Below, one piece after another: positions 1 to 6,624 of a stretch of DNA of 17,997 bases. How positions within the stretch are numbered: position 1 is the stretch's first letter; the number at the start of each line of letters is the position of its first letter. This stretch comes from Lachnospiraceae bacterium. GTDB lineage: Bacteria > Bacillota > Clostridia > Lachnospirales > Lachnospiraceae. The position numbers and the translations under genes are program-made. The notes under the pieces were generated by a model, which did not search any database, was not told the origin of the DNA, and saw nothing but the letters and a program-made list of their open reading frames with translations. The stretch lies in the NCBI GenBank assembly GCA_021202715.1, contig JAJQCL010000235.1, positions 574 to 18,570 on the forward strand, given 5' to 3'.

Positions 1-1
1 A

Positions 2-1261
2 TACATTCAAATGGGGGAGAACGGTTATGTTATGATCAAGGACTCCGACGGGCTCATTTTGATGCACCCGGTGGAGGAGCAGATCGGTATGGATGTGCTT
101 GCGGACCGCAAGGCGCTCTATCCTGATCTTGATTACAGCGAACTGGAGAGGCTGATCGAGAACCAGATGGCCGGGAAGAGCGGCGTGGAGATTTATTATT
201 CCTACTGGTGGGCGGATGATCCGCCGAGCCGCACGCAGAAGGTGTCGGCGTATCTGCCGGTGACCATCGGAGGCGATTTCCTGATCGTCAGCGCCGTGAT
301 GGATTACAGTGAGATCATCGGCCCGGTGCAGAGCGTGGGTCTGCGGATCCTGTTGTTTTCGGTTCTTCTGGTTCTTGTCCTGCTCGCCGGCATCCTGTTT
401 ATGTGGAACACCGTCACCAGGCGGATAAAGATTGAGCGGGAAAATGCCTATCTGAAAGAGGTCAATGAGCGCCTGGAACAGCTGCGCAGGCAGGAGGAGA
501 TCCTGTCTCATCAGCAGCGACTGCAGCTGATCGGGACGATGACGGGCGGTATTACTCATGAATTCAACAATTTGCTGACGCCGATCATGGGCTATTCGGC
601 GATGATCCTTTCCGGGATGTCAGAGGAGGATGAAAATTACGAGGATATGCAGGAAATCCTTTCCTCCGCGGAGAAGGCCAAGGAGATCATTGATCAGATC
701 ACGCAGTTCAGCCGGAAGAATGCGGAGAAGATGTTCCAGCCCATGCACATCGGCGAGGCGGTGAAGAAAGCGCTGATCATTACCGAGGCCGCCAAACCGC
801 GCAACATCACGATGGTCAGCGAAATTGACACGGAGCGGGATGTCTGCATGGGCAACCCGGTACAGATCCACCAGATGATCGTCAATCTATGCAACAATGC
901 CATCCATGCGATGGGTTCAGAGCCGGGCACTCTTACGATCCGCGGAGCGGCCATGCAGCCGACGCGCAAGCAGGATCCCTTCTTTCGCGGGAAGGAGAAG
1001 AAATGGTTCTACCGCATCACGGTGGAGGACACCGGCTGCGGCATGAGTCAGGAGACCATCGACCAGATTTTCATCCCCTTTTTTACCACAAAAAAGCCCG
1101 GCGAGGGGACCGGGCTGGGGCTTGCCATCGTGCAGCGTCTGGTGGAGGCGCACGAGGGGCTGATCTGCGTACACAGTGAGGAGGGAAAGGGCACCTGCTT
1201 CGTCATTTACCTGCCGATCCTGGAGGAGAGCCAGGGGATGGAAGTAGAAAACTACCATTGA
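2..1261 (+). CDS. Cache-domain sensor histidine kinase, 5' partial
   Basis: Membrane sensor kinase that would autophosphorylate on His and pass phosphate to a response regulator not present here. The frame is open to the window edge (codons before the ATG at 11 read Y-I-Q), and the visible N-terminus starts inside a Cache-like extracellular sensor domain (motif VMIKDSDGLILMHP), so the true start is upstream. Counting from the ATG at 11: sensor part about 1-105, one membrane segment about 108-132, a charged coiled linker about 137-170, then the HisKA H-box GGITHEFNN with His183, an N-box (NLCNNAIHAM), a D-box (EDTGCGM) and a G-box (GEGTGLGLAIV). All kinase motifs are intact. The GGxxHEFNNLL box is the kind seen in NtrB-like and hybrid kinases. 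The gene ends 19 nt from the convergent CYTH gene. The sensed ligand cannot be told. Confidence 0.9.
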   Translation, partial: YIQMGENGYVMIKDSDGLILMHPVEEQIGMDVLADRKALYPDLDYSELERLIENQMAGKSGVEIYYSYWWADDPPSRTQKVSAYLPVTIGGDFLIVSAVMDYSEIIGPVQSVGLRILLFSVLLVLVLLAGILFMWNTVTRRIKIERENAYLKEVNERLEQLRRQEEILSHQQRLQLIGTMTGGITHEFNNLLTPIMGYSAMILSGMSEEDENYEDMQEILSSAEKAKEIIDQITQFSRKNAEKMFQPMHIGEAVKKALIITEAAKPRNITMVSEIDTERDVCMGNPVQIHQMIVNLCNNAIHAMGSEPGTLTIRGAAMQPTRKQDPFFRGKEKKWFYRITVEDTGCGMSQETIDQIFIPFFTTKKPGEGTGLGLAIVQRLVEAHEGLICVHSEEGKGTCFVIYLPILEESQGMEVENYH

Positions 1262-1280
1262 TCAAGCGAACTCCACCTTT

Positions 1281-1775
1281 TCATTTTGTGATCTCAGGAT
1301 CAGACTCTTCGTTCCAAAAAGAATGATTTTGATACTCCGTCTGGCTCATGCGGCTGTTGTGGAACCGGTCGTCCTGTGTGACATCCTCCCCCAGCCAGGC
1401 CGGGGGCTCAAAGGCCAGGGCCTCTTCTTCTGTGGGGAATTCCACCTCCGCCAGAACCATGTCGTCAAAGGGCTCGCGGAAAACATCCAGTTCCACGGTG
1501 TAGGGGGCCAGCGGGATGCAGGTGCGCCGCTTGCAGATGCGGTTGCCGTCTGCTTTCGCGACAAGATGCTCGTAGGCTTCTTTCGTCAGGGGCAGGTTGT
1601 ACTCTTCGCGGACCATCTTGCCGCTGCCCTTGTAGGTCAGGATATACTCATCATCCTGCCGCCGCACCCGCACGACGGGATTTCGACAGAGGTAAGCCTG
1701 TTCGATTTCGTGAAAGGGATACCGGTCGAGATCGGCCGGGAGCTTCGGCACGAGAAATTTGCGTTCGATTTCCAT
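1281..1775 (-). CDS. CYTH domain protein (triphosphate tunnel enzyme-like)
   Basis: A 164-residue CYTH-fold protein. The family comprises inorganic triphosphatases, thiamine triphosphatases and class IV adenylate cyclases, all acting on triphosphates inside an acidic/basic beta tunnel with divalent metal. The diagnostic N-terminal ExExK signature is present as MEIERKFLV, followed by paired basic and acidic strands (VRVRR, YILTYKG, REEYNLPL, VELDVF, LAEVEFP). Length fits a stand-alone CYTH protein. The ATG at 1775 is preceded on the minus strand by GGAAAGGA, a good ribosome binding site. It is monocistronic: convergent with the kinase on the left and divergent from the Lrp operon on the right. 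A short inorganic triphosphatase is the best guess for the reaction; the exact substrate cannot be settled from sequence. Confidence 0.88.
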   Translation of the reverse strand: MEIERKFLVPKLPADLDRYPFHEIEQAYLCRNPVVRVRRQDDEYILTYKGSGKMVREEYNLPLTKEAYEHLVAKADGNRICKRRTCIPLAPYTVELDVFREPFDDMVLAEVEFPTEEEALAFEPPAWLGEDVTQDDRFHNSRMSQTEYQNHSFWNEESDPEITK

Positions 1776-1876
1776 AGATTTGTCCTTTCCATCGTGTTCT
1801 TAATACGAGTATACTCCCAAAAAACGAAAAGAAAAAGAAGGTTTGGCTTTAAAATCAACCCATTCCCGAAAAAGAC

Positions 1877-1905
1877 TTGATTTGCGGTTCGGTGTGTCTT
1901 ACAAT
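1877..1905 (+). promoter_or_regulatory. Sigma-A-type promoter of the lrp/aminotransferase operon
   Basis: TTGATT at 1877-1882, a 17-nt spacer, and TACAAT at 1900-1905. Predicted transcription start is about 1912, giving a leader of roughly 90 nt before the small membrane ORF at 2001. The spacing is ideal and both boxes are close to consensus; not tested experimentally. Confidence 0.6.
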
Positions 1906-2000
1906 AGGAAGCACGTCATCGGAAATGAGACGTGAAGAAGACAGAAAGTATACGATATCTGCGATATCCCGCAGCGGCGGGAAAGGGAGATGAGACGACC

Positions 2001-2114
2001 ATGATGAATTTCAGAGACAAAAAGACACAGCGCATTATTTCCATCATTATCATCGCTTTTCTGGTGATCTGCATGGTAGGAGGCCTGATGACGGGGCTGC
2101 TGGGATATCTGTAA
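2001..2114 (+). CDS. Small single-pass membrane protein (37 aa)
   Basis: A tiny ORF, MMNFRDKKTQR followed by a hydrophobic helix (IISIIIIAFLVICMVGGLMTGLL). The frame can be extended to a GTG at 1932, but that start has no good ribosome binding site. The double ATG at 2001/2004 follows a purine-rich GGGAGATGAG stretch and gives a compact positively charged head plus one transmembrane segment. The TAA overlaps the AGGAGG that serves the next gene, lrp, so the two are probably translated together. The architecture resembles short Firmicutes membrane peptides such as the DUF4044/Prli42 type, but I recognise the shape rather than a conserved motif. Function unknown. Confidence 0.55.
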   Translation: MMNFRDKKTQRIISIIIIAFLVICMVGGLMTGLLGYL

Positions 2115-2124
2115 GGAGGACGGA

Positions 2125-2607
2125 ATGAGAGAGAGGATTCTTTCTATTATAGAAACGAACGCGCGCATCGAACTGCATGATCTGGCGGCGATGCTGGGCG
2201 CGTCGGAGGCCGAGGTGGCGGAAGAGCTGGCGGCCATGGAGCAGGAGAATGTGATCTGCGGCTATCATACGCTGATCAACTGGGACAACACGCCCCGGGA
2301 GGTGGTTACGGCTATGATCGAGGTAAAGGTGACGCCTCAGCGCGGGATGGGTTTCGATAAGATCGCCGAGCGCATTTACAGGTATCCGGAAGTGGATGAG
2401 GTGTATCTGATGTCGGGAGACTTTGATTTCACTGTGATCATCCGTGGAAAGAGTATGCGCGAGGTGGCGAACTTCGTGTCGGAGAAGCTGAGCCCTCTGG
2501 ACGCGGTGCTGAACACGGCGACGCATTTTGTGTTGAAGAAATATAAGGATCATGGGACGATCCTGGAAGAAAAGTCCAGGGATGAAAGGATGCTGGTCAC
2601 ACCATGA
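2125..2607 (+). CDS. Lrp/AsnC family transcriptional regulator
   Basis: A 160-residue regulator of the Lrp/AsnC class: DNA-binding winged helix about 1-55 (MRERILSIIETNARIELHDL... with the helix-turn-helix around residues 15-45), then a RAM/AsnC ligand-binding domain about 65-145 (VTAMIEVKV, VYLMSGDFDFTVII). Such proteins form octamers or dimers that respond to amino acids and often control an adjacent amino-acid enzyme gene. An excellent ribosome binding site (AGGAGG at 2114-2119) sits 5 nt before the ATG. The stop overlaps the start of the aminotransferase gene (ATGA, 2604-2607), so the pair is translationally coupled, and the regulator probably senses a substrate or product of that enzyme. 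Confidence 0.92.
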   Translation: MRERILSIIETNARIELHDLAAMLGASEAEVAEELAAMEQENVICGYHTLINWDNTPREVVTAMIEVKVTPQRGMGFDKIAERIYRYPEVDEVYLMSGDFDFTVIIRGKSMREVANFVSEKLSPLDAVLNTATHFVLKKYKDHGTILEEKSRDERMLVTP

Positions 2608-3773
2608 GAGAGATACTGTCAGACAAGGTCAGGGGCCTCGCGCCCTCTGGTATCCGCAAATTTTTTGATATCGTGAGTGAGATGCCGGACGCGATCTCTC
2701 TGGGAGTCGGCGAGCCGGATTTTGATACACCCTGGCATGTGCGTCAGGAGGGCATCGAGTCCCTGGAGCGGGGGCGGACTTTCTACACGTCCAACAGCGG
2801 TCTGATGCCGCTGCGGGAGGAGATCTGCCGTTATCTGGAACGGCGCTGTCAGGTGCGGTATGACGCGGCAAAAGAGACGCTGGTCACGGTCGGCGGCAGC
2901 GAGGCCATCGACATCGGTCTGCGGGCCATGCTGAACCCGGGGGATGAGGTGCTGATCCCGCAGCCCAGCTATGTCTCCTATCTGCCCTGTACGGTGCTGG
3001 CCGACGGCGTGCCGGTGATCATCGAACTCAAGGAAGAAAATGCCTTTAAGCTGACGAGACAGCAGCTCCTGGATGTCATCACGCCGCGGACGAAGGTGTT
3101 GATTCTGCCATTTCCCAACAATCCCACCGGCGCGATCATGGGACGCGCAGAGCTGGCGGAGCTGGTGGATGTGATCCTTGAAAAGGATCTTTTTGTCATT
3201 TCCGATGAGATTTATTCGGAGCTGTCCTATCACGGCGATCACGTCACCATCGCGTCCTTCCCGGGTATGAAGGAGAGAACGCTGCTGATCAACGGGTTCT
3301 CCAAGGCCTATGCGATGACCGGCTGGCGGCTGGGATATGCCTGCGGGCCGCAGGCGCTGATCAGTCAGATGACGAAGATTCATCAGTACGCGATCATGTG
3401 CGCTCCTACGACCAGCCAGTATGCGGCGGTCGAGGCCATGCGGAACGGTGATCAGGACGTGGCATCCATGCGGGAGGCCTACGATCAGAGACGGCGTTTC
3501 CTGCTGAAGCGCTTCGAGGAGATGGGGCTGCCCTGCTTTGAGCCGCACGGAGCCTTCTACTGCTTCCCCAATATCAGCCGTTTTGGCATGACCAGTGAGG
3601 AGTTCGCCACGAGATTGCTGCAGGAGGAGAAGGTGGCCGTCGTGCCGGGCACGGCTTTCGGAGACTGCGGGGAAGGATTCCTGCGCATCTCCTACGCCTA
3701 TTCTCTGGAGAGCCTGAAGGAAGCGCTGGATCGGCTGGAGCGGTTCATCGCCCGGCTGGATGCAGGAAAATAA
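2604..3773 (+). CDS. PLP-dependent class I/II aminotransferase
   Basis: Fold-type I aminotransferase of 389 residues, transferring an amino group between an amino acid and a 2-oxo acid using pyridoxal phosphate. Seen features: N-terminal substrate segment (ISLGVGEPDFDTP), PLP-phosphate region (TVGGSEAIDIGLRA), cofactor-contacting NNPTGA and SDEIYSEL, the Schiff-base lysine K234 in NGFSKAYAMTGWRLGY, and a C-terminal carboxylate-binding Arg in FLRISYAYS. It belongs to the aspartate/aromatic aminotransferase group that includes PatA; the exact substrate is uncertain. Start overlaps the lrp stop by 4 nt. An intrinsic terminator follows within 20-45 nt of the stop, closing the operon. Lrp-aminotransferase pairs are recurrent in Clostridia. 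Confidence 0.93.
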   Translation: MREILSDKVRGLAPSGIRKFFDIVSEMPDAISLGVGEPDFDTPWHVRQEGIESLERGRTFYTSNSGLMPLREEICRYLERRCQVRYDAAKETLVTVGGSEAIDIGLRAMLNPGDEVLIPQPSYVSYLPCTVLADGVPVIIELKEENAFKLTRQQLLDVITPRTKVLILPFPNNPTGAIMGRAELAELVDVILEKDLFVISDEIYSELSYHGDHVTIASFPGMKERTLLINGFSKAYAMTGWRLGYACGPQALISQMTKIHQYAIMCAPTTSQYAAVEAMRNGDQDVASMREAYDQRRRFLLKRFEEMGLPCFEPHGAFYCFPNISRFGMTSEEFATRLLQEEKVAVVPGTAFGDCGEGFLRISYAYSLESLKEALDRLERFIARLDAGK

Positions 3774-3792
3774 CCAGTGATATCCGGAAAAT

Positions 3793-3818
3793 AAAAAGGC
3801 TCCGCGGGGGCCTTTTTT
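3793..3818 (+). terminator. Rho-independent terminator after the aminotransferase
   Basis: An 11-bp stem (arm AAAAAGGCTCC at 3793-3803, arm GGGGCCTTTTT at 3807-3817, one G-T wobble) with a 3-nt GCG loop, ending in TTTTTT. Because the stem starts with an A run, it would also work in reverse. It lies 20 nt after the aminotransferase stop and directly before the trmL leader. Confidence 0.88.
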
Positions 3819-3855
3819 CATGGCAGGAGAAGAAGAGATGGGGAGGAATGACCAG

Positions 3856-4347
3856 ATGCTGCATGTCGTTTTGCTGGAGCCGGAGATGCCGGCCAACACG
3901 GGAAATATCGGGCGCACCTGCGTGGCGACCGGGTCGAAGCTGCATCTGATCCGGCCGCTGGGCTTTCAGATTAATGATAAGATGCTGACACGGGCGGGCC
4001 TGGATTACTGGCCGGATCTGGACGTGACCGTCTACGACGACTATGAGGATTTTCTGGAGCGAAATTCCGGTGCGAAGATCTATATGGCGTCCACGAAGGC
4101 ACAGCGCCTGTACACGGAGCCGGACTATGAGGACGGGTGCTATCTGATGTTCGGCAAGGAGAGCGCCGGGCTGCCCGAGGAGCTGCTGCTGGCGAACCGG
4201 GAGAACACGGTCCGCATCCCCATGCTGCCGGACATCCGTTCTTTGAATCTGGCCAATTCGGTGGCTGTGGTGGTCTATGAAGCCCTGCGCCATCAGAGCT
4301 TTGCCGGGATGCAGACCGAGGGGCAGCTGCACCGGCTGCATTGGTAA
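3856..4347 (+). CDS. trmL: tRNA (cytidine/uridine(34)-2'-O)-methyltransferase
   Basis: SPOUT-class methyltransferase that 2'-O-methylates the wobble nucleotide 34 of certain leucine tRNAs, using SAM, as a trefoil-knotted dimer in the cytoplasm. All three SPOUT motifs are visible: EPEMPANTGNIGRTC at the N-terminus, MFGKESAGLPEELL, and MLPDIRSLNLANSVAVVVYEAL. The open frame reaches back to an ATG at 3820, but that codon abuts the preceding terminator. I prefer the ATG at 3856 (protein MLHVVLLEPE..., 163 aa) because family members start right at this strand and GGGAGG at 3841-3846 is well placed. The ATG at 3838 with AGGAGA 7 nt upstream is a close alternative adding six residues. It converges with the histidine kinase gene, 26 nt apart. 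Confidence 0.92.
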   Translation: MLHVVLLEPEMPANTGNIGRTCVATGSKLHLIRPLGFQINDKMLTRAGLDYWPDLDVTVYDDYEDFLERNSGAKIYMASTKAQRLYTEPDYEDGCYLMFGKESAGLPEELLLANRENTVRIPMLPDIRSLNLANSVAVVVYEALRHQSFAGMQTEGQLHRLHW

Positions 4348-4373
4348 GAGAAGGTATACGGGGGAAGCTTTCC

Positions 4374-5801
4374 TTAAAAGATATCCCGGACCTCCTCCGT
4401 CCCGCCCCTCTGCAGGCGGAAGACGAACTCAGTGCCGGCGCCCTCGGTGCTGATGACGTCGATGGTTTCATTATGGGCCGAGATGATTTCCTTGACGATG
4501 GACAGGCCCAGACCGGTTCCCTTCTTGTCCTTGCCCCGGGAGGCGTCGGTCTTGAAGAAACGGGTCCAGATCTGTTTCTGGTCGGCCCGGGAGATGCCGA
4601 TGCCGTCATCCTTGACGGAGATGAAGACCTTCTCCGCCTTCTCGGATACCCGGATGGTGATGACCGAATGATCGTGCGAGAATTTGATCGCGTTGTCCAC
4701 AAGGTTGTAGATGACCTGCTGGATTTTTCCCATGTCAGCGTGAACCGGCACGGAGGCGGAGGAGAGGATCAGGTCGAAGGAGATATCCCGCATCTCACAG
4801 GAGCGCTCGAAGGTGGCGCAGACATTCTTGATCAGCGGGCAGATATCGAAGTCCGAATACTCCAGATGCATGTTTTTCCGGTCCAGAGAGTTCAGGGAGA
4901 GCATACTCTGCGTCAGGTTGTTGAGCCGTTCGGTCTCTTTGATGACGATGCGGATGTATTTTTCCTGATCCTCCGGGGCGATGACGCCGTCAGCGATGGC
5001 CGTGAGATAGCCCCTGATGGAGGTCAGCGGAGAGCGGAAATCATGGGAAACGTTGGCGATGAATTTTTTCTGATAATCCTCCGAGGAGGACAGTTCCTGC
5101 GCCATCAGGTTCAGCGTGTCGGCCAGCCGCCCCAGTTCATTGTCCGAGTCGATCTCGATGGTATGCTTCAGGTTGCCGGAGGCATACTCCGAAGCGGCTT
5201 CCGAGATCTTGCGCATGGGTTTCAGCACGTCGGTACGGATGACGACCAGAATCATCAGGGAGAGGAGAAAAACGATGAGGGCGGTGATGTACAGGGGGAT
5301 CAGCATCTGATCTCCCAGCGCCTGCGCTTCTGACAGAGGCATGTGAATGACCACATAGCCGTAAGTCCTGAAGTTGGCGGTGACAGGCGCCAGCACGCTG
5401 AGCATGTCTGTGGAGAAGGTGCCGTAGTAATCGCCGGTCCGGTAATTTTTCCGCGAGTCGGCCGCGTCAAAATCAGCCACCGTGGTGTCGGTCAGGTTGC
5501 CGGAGGCGGCCGTGTCGAAATAGATCATGCCGTCCCCGGTCTGCAGCCAGATGCGCAGATTGCTGTATTCACAGATAGCCCGCAGCTGATCGCCAAAATC
5601 CGACGGCACGGAGCCGTCGGTGTAGATGTCACTGTAGGCGTCGGCGATCTGCACGGCCTGATCATAGAGCTCGGAGGCCTTGCTCTCTATACTGCGCTGA
5701 ATGGACAGGCTGGAAGAGAAGACGGCGACCACCGTGAAGCACAGGACGGCGTAGATTACATAAACCAGGATAAATTTTACATAGAGAGTCTTTCTTTTCA
5801 T
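4374..5801 (-). CDS. Two-component sensor histidine kinase (HAMP, HisKA, HATPase)
   Basis: A 475-residue membrane kinase, partner of the upstream OmpR-type regulator. Layout: TM1 about 8-30, an extracytoplasmic sensor loop about 31-165, TM2 about 166-188, HAMP about 189-240, HisKA with phospho-accepting His253 in ANVSHDFRSPLTS, then the GHKL ATPase with N-box (NLVDNAIKFS), G1 (KDDGIGIS) and G2 (GTGLGLSIV). All motifs are intact, as in VicK/PhoR/BaeS-like kinases. The sensor loop has no family I recognise, so the stimulus is unknown. The gene is the third of a minus-strand set (mutS2, regulator, kinase), 85 nt after the regulator's stop. The start codon is ATG, with only a modest GAAGG ribosome binding site. 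Confidence 0.93.
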   Translation of the reverse strand: MKRKTLYVKFILVYVIYAVLCFTVVAVFSSSLSIQRSIESKASELYDQAVQIADAYSDIYTDGSVPSDFGDQLRAICEYSNLRIWLQTGDGMIYFDTAASGNLTDTTVADFDAADSRKNYRTGDYYGTFSTDMLSVLAPVTANFRTYGYVVIHMPLSEAQALGDQMLIPLYITALIVFLLSLMILVVIRTDVLKPMRKISEAASEYASGNLKHTIEIDSDNELGRLADTLNLMAQELSSSEDYQKKFIANVSHDFRSPLTSIRGYLTAIADGVIAPEDQEKYIRIVIKETERLNNLTQSMLSLNSLDRKNMHLEYSDFDICPLIKNVCATFERSCEMRDISFDLILSSASVPVHADMGKIQQVIYNLVDNAIKFSHDHSVITIRVSEKAEKVFISVKDDGIGISRADQKQIWTRFFKTDASRGKDKKGTGLGLSIVKEIISAHNETIDVISTEGAGTEFVFRLQRGGTEEVRDIF

Positions 5802-5886
5802 GAAAATATGCCTTCAGAGTCCGGCGCCCTGTTTTTCGAACCGCCGGACCTCCGTCCGGAAAGCTCGGCGGCCTGAAAAGAGAGCG

Positions 5887-6588
5887 TCAGCGGTTCTTGA
5901 CTTCAAAGCGGTAGCCGATCCCCCAGACCGTGGCCAGGCGCCAGTTCGCGTTGTCTTTCAGCTTCTCCCGCAGGCGCTTTACGTGGACGTCCACGGTGCG
6001 GCTGTCTCCGGCGTATTCATAGCCCCAGATGTGATCCAGAAGCTGCTCCCGCGTGAAGACCTGATTGGGTGAGGAAGCGAGGAAATACAGCAGCTCCAGC
6101 TCCTTGGGGGGCATCTCCAGATTTTCCCCCAGATAGGTCACGGAATAGTTCGTCAGATTGACCGTCAGGTCAGGCAGATGGACAATTTTCTCCGAGGGGG
6201 ACGCGGCGATCTCCTGCTGCCGTCCGGTGCGGCGCAGCACAGCCTTGACCCGGGCCACCATTTCCTTGGAATCGAAGGGCTTGATGATGTAGTCGTCGGC
6301 GCCCAGCTCCAGTCCCAGCACTTTATCGAAGACCTCCCCCTTGGCGGAGAGCATGATGATGGGCGTCTGGGATTCTCGGCGGATCTCCCGGCAGACCTGA
6401 TAGCCGTCCATGCCGGGCAGCATCAGATCCAGGAGGATCAGGTCGGGTTTAAAGGAGTGAAAGGCGATGAGGGCAGACTCGCCGTCCTCCACCGTCCGGG
6501 TCTCGAAACACTCCTTGATCAGGTACAGGGAGATCAGTTCGGAAATATTGGTATCGTCGTCTACGATCAGAATCTTCTGCTTGGACAC
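5887..6588 (-). CDS. OmpR/PhoB-type response regulator
   Basis: A 233-residue regulator: receiver domain about 1-120 with the acidic pair D10/D11, phospho-acceptor D54 in LILLDLMLPGMDGY, a Ser rather than Thr in the switch position (MLSAKG), and the conserved Lys in DYIIKPF. A C-terminal winged-helix DNA-binding domain of about 95 residues follows (FTREQLLDHIWGYEYAGDSRTVDVHVKRLREKL region). The start is GTG at 6588, chosen because AAGGAGG stands exactly 7 nt upstream. It lies 36 nt after the mutS2 stop and before the cognate kinase, so all three are probably on one message. Target genes are unknown; such pairs commonly control envelope or antimicrobial-peptide responses. Confidence 0.95.
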   Translation of the reverse strand: MSKQKILIVDDDTNISELISLYLIKECFETRTVEDGESALIAFHSFKPDLILLDLMLPGMDGYQVCREIRRESQTPIIMLSAKGEVFDKVLGLELGADDYIIKPFDSKEMVARVKAVLRRTGRQQEIAASPSEKIVHLPDLTVNLTNYSVTYLGENLEMPPKELELLYFLASSPNQVFTREQLLDHIWGYEYAGDSRTVDVHVKRLREKLKDNANWRLATVWGIGYRFEVKNR

Positions 6589-6624
6589 AGTGATACCTCC
6601 TTCTTCTATATAAATGTGAAATGA

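Noticed and set aside
2619..3917. Long minus-strand open frame opposite the aminotransferase
   Set aside because: It is a shadow of GC-rich coding sequence; the translation is low-complexity in His, Arg and Gln, has no domain, and would run through a terminator.
4341..5333. 330-codon plus-strand frame opposite the histidine kinase
   Set aside because: Shadow of the kinase; the minus strand holds the H, N and G boxes in order.
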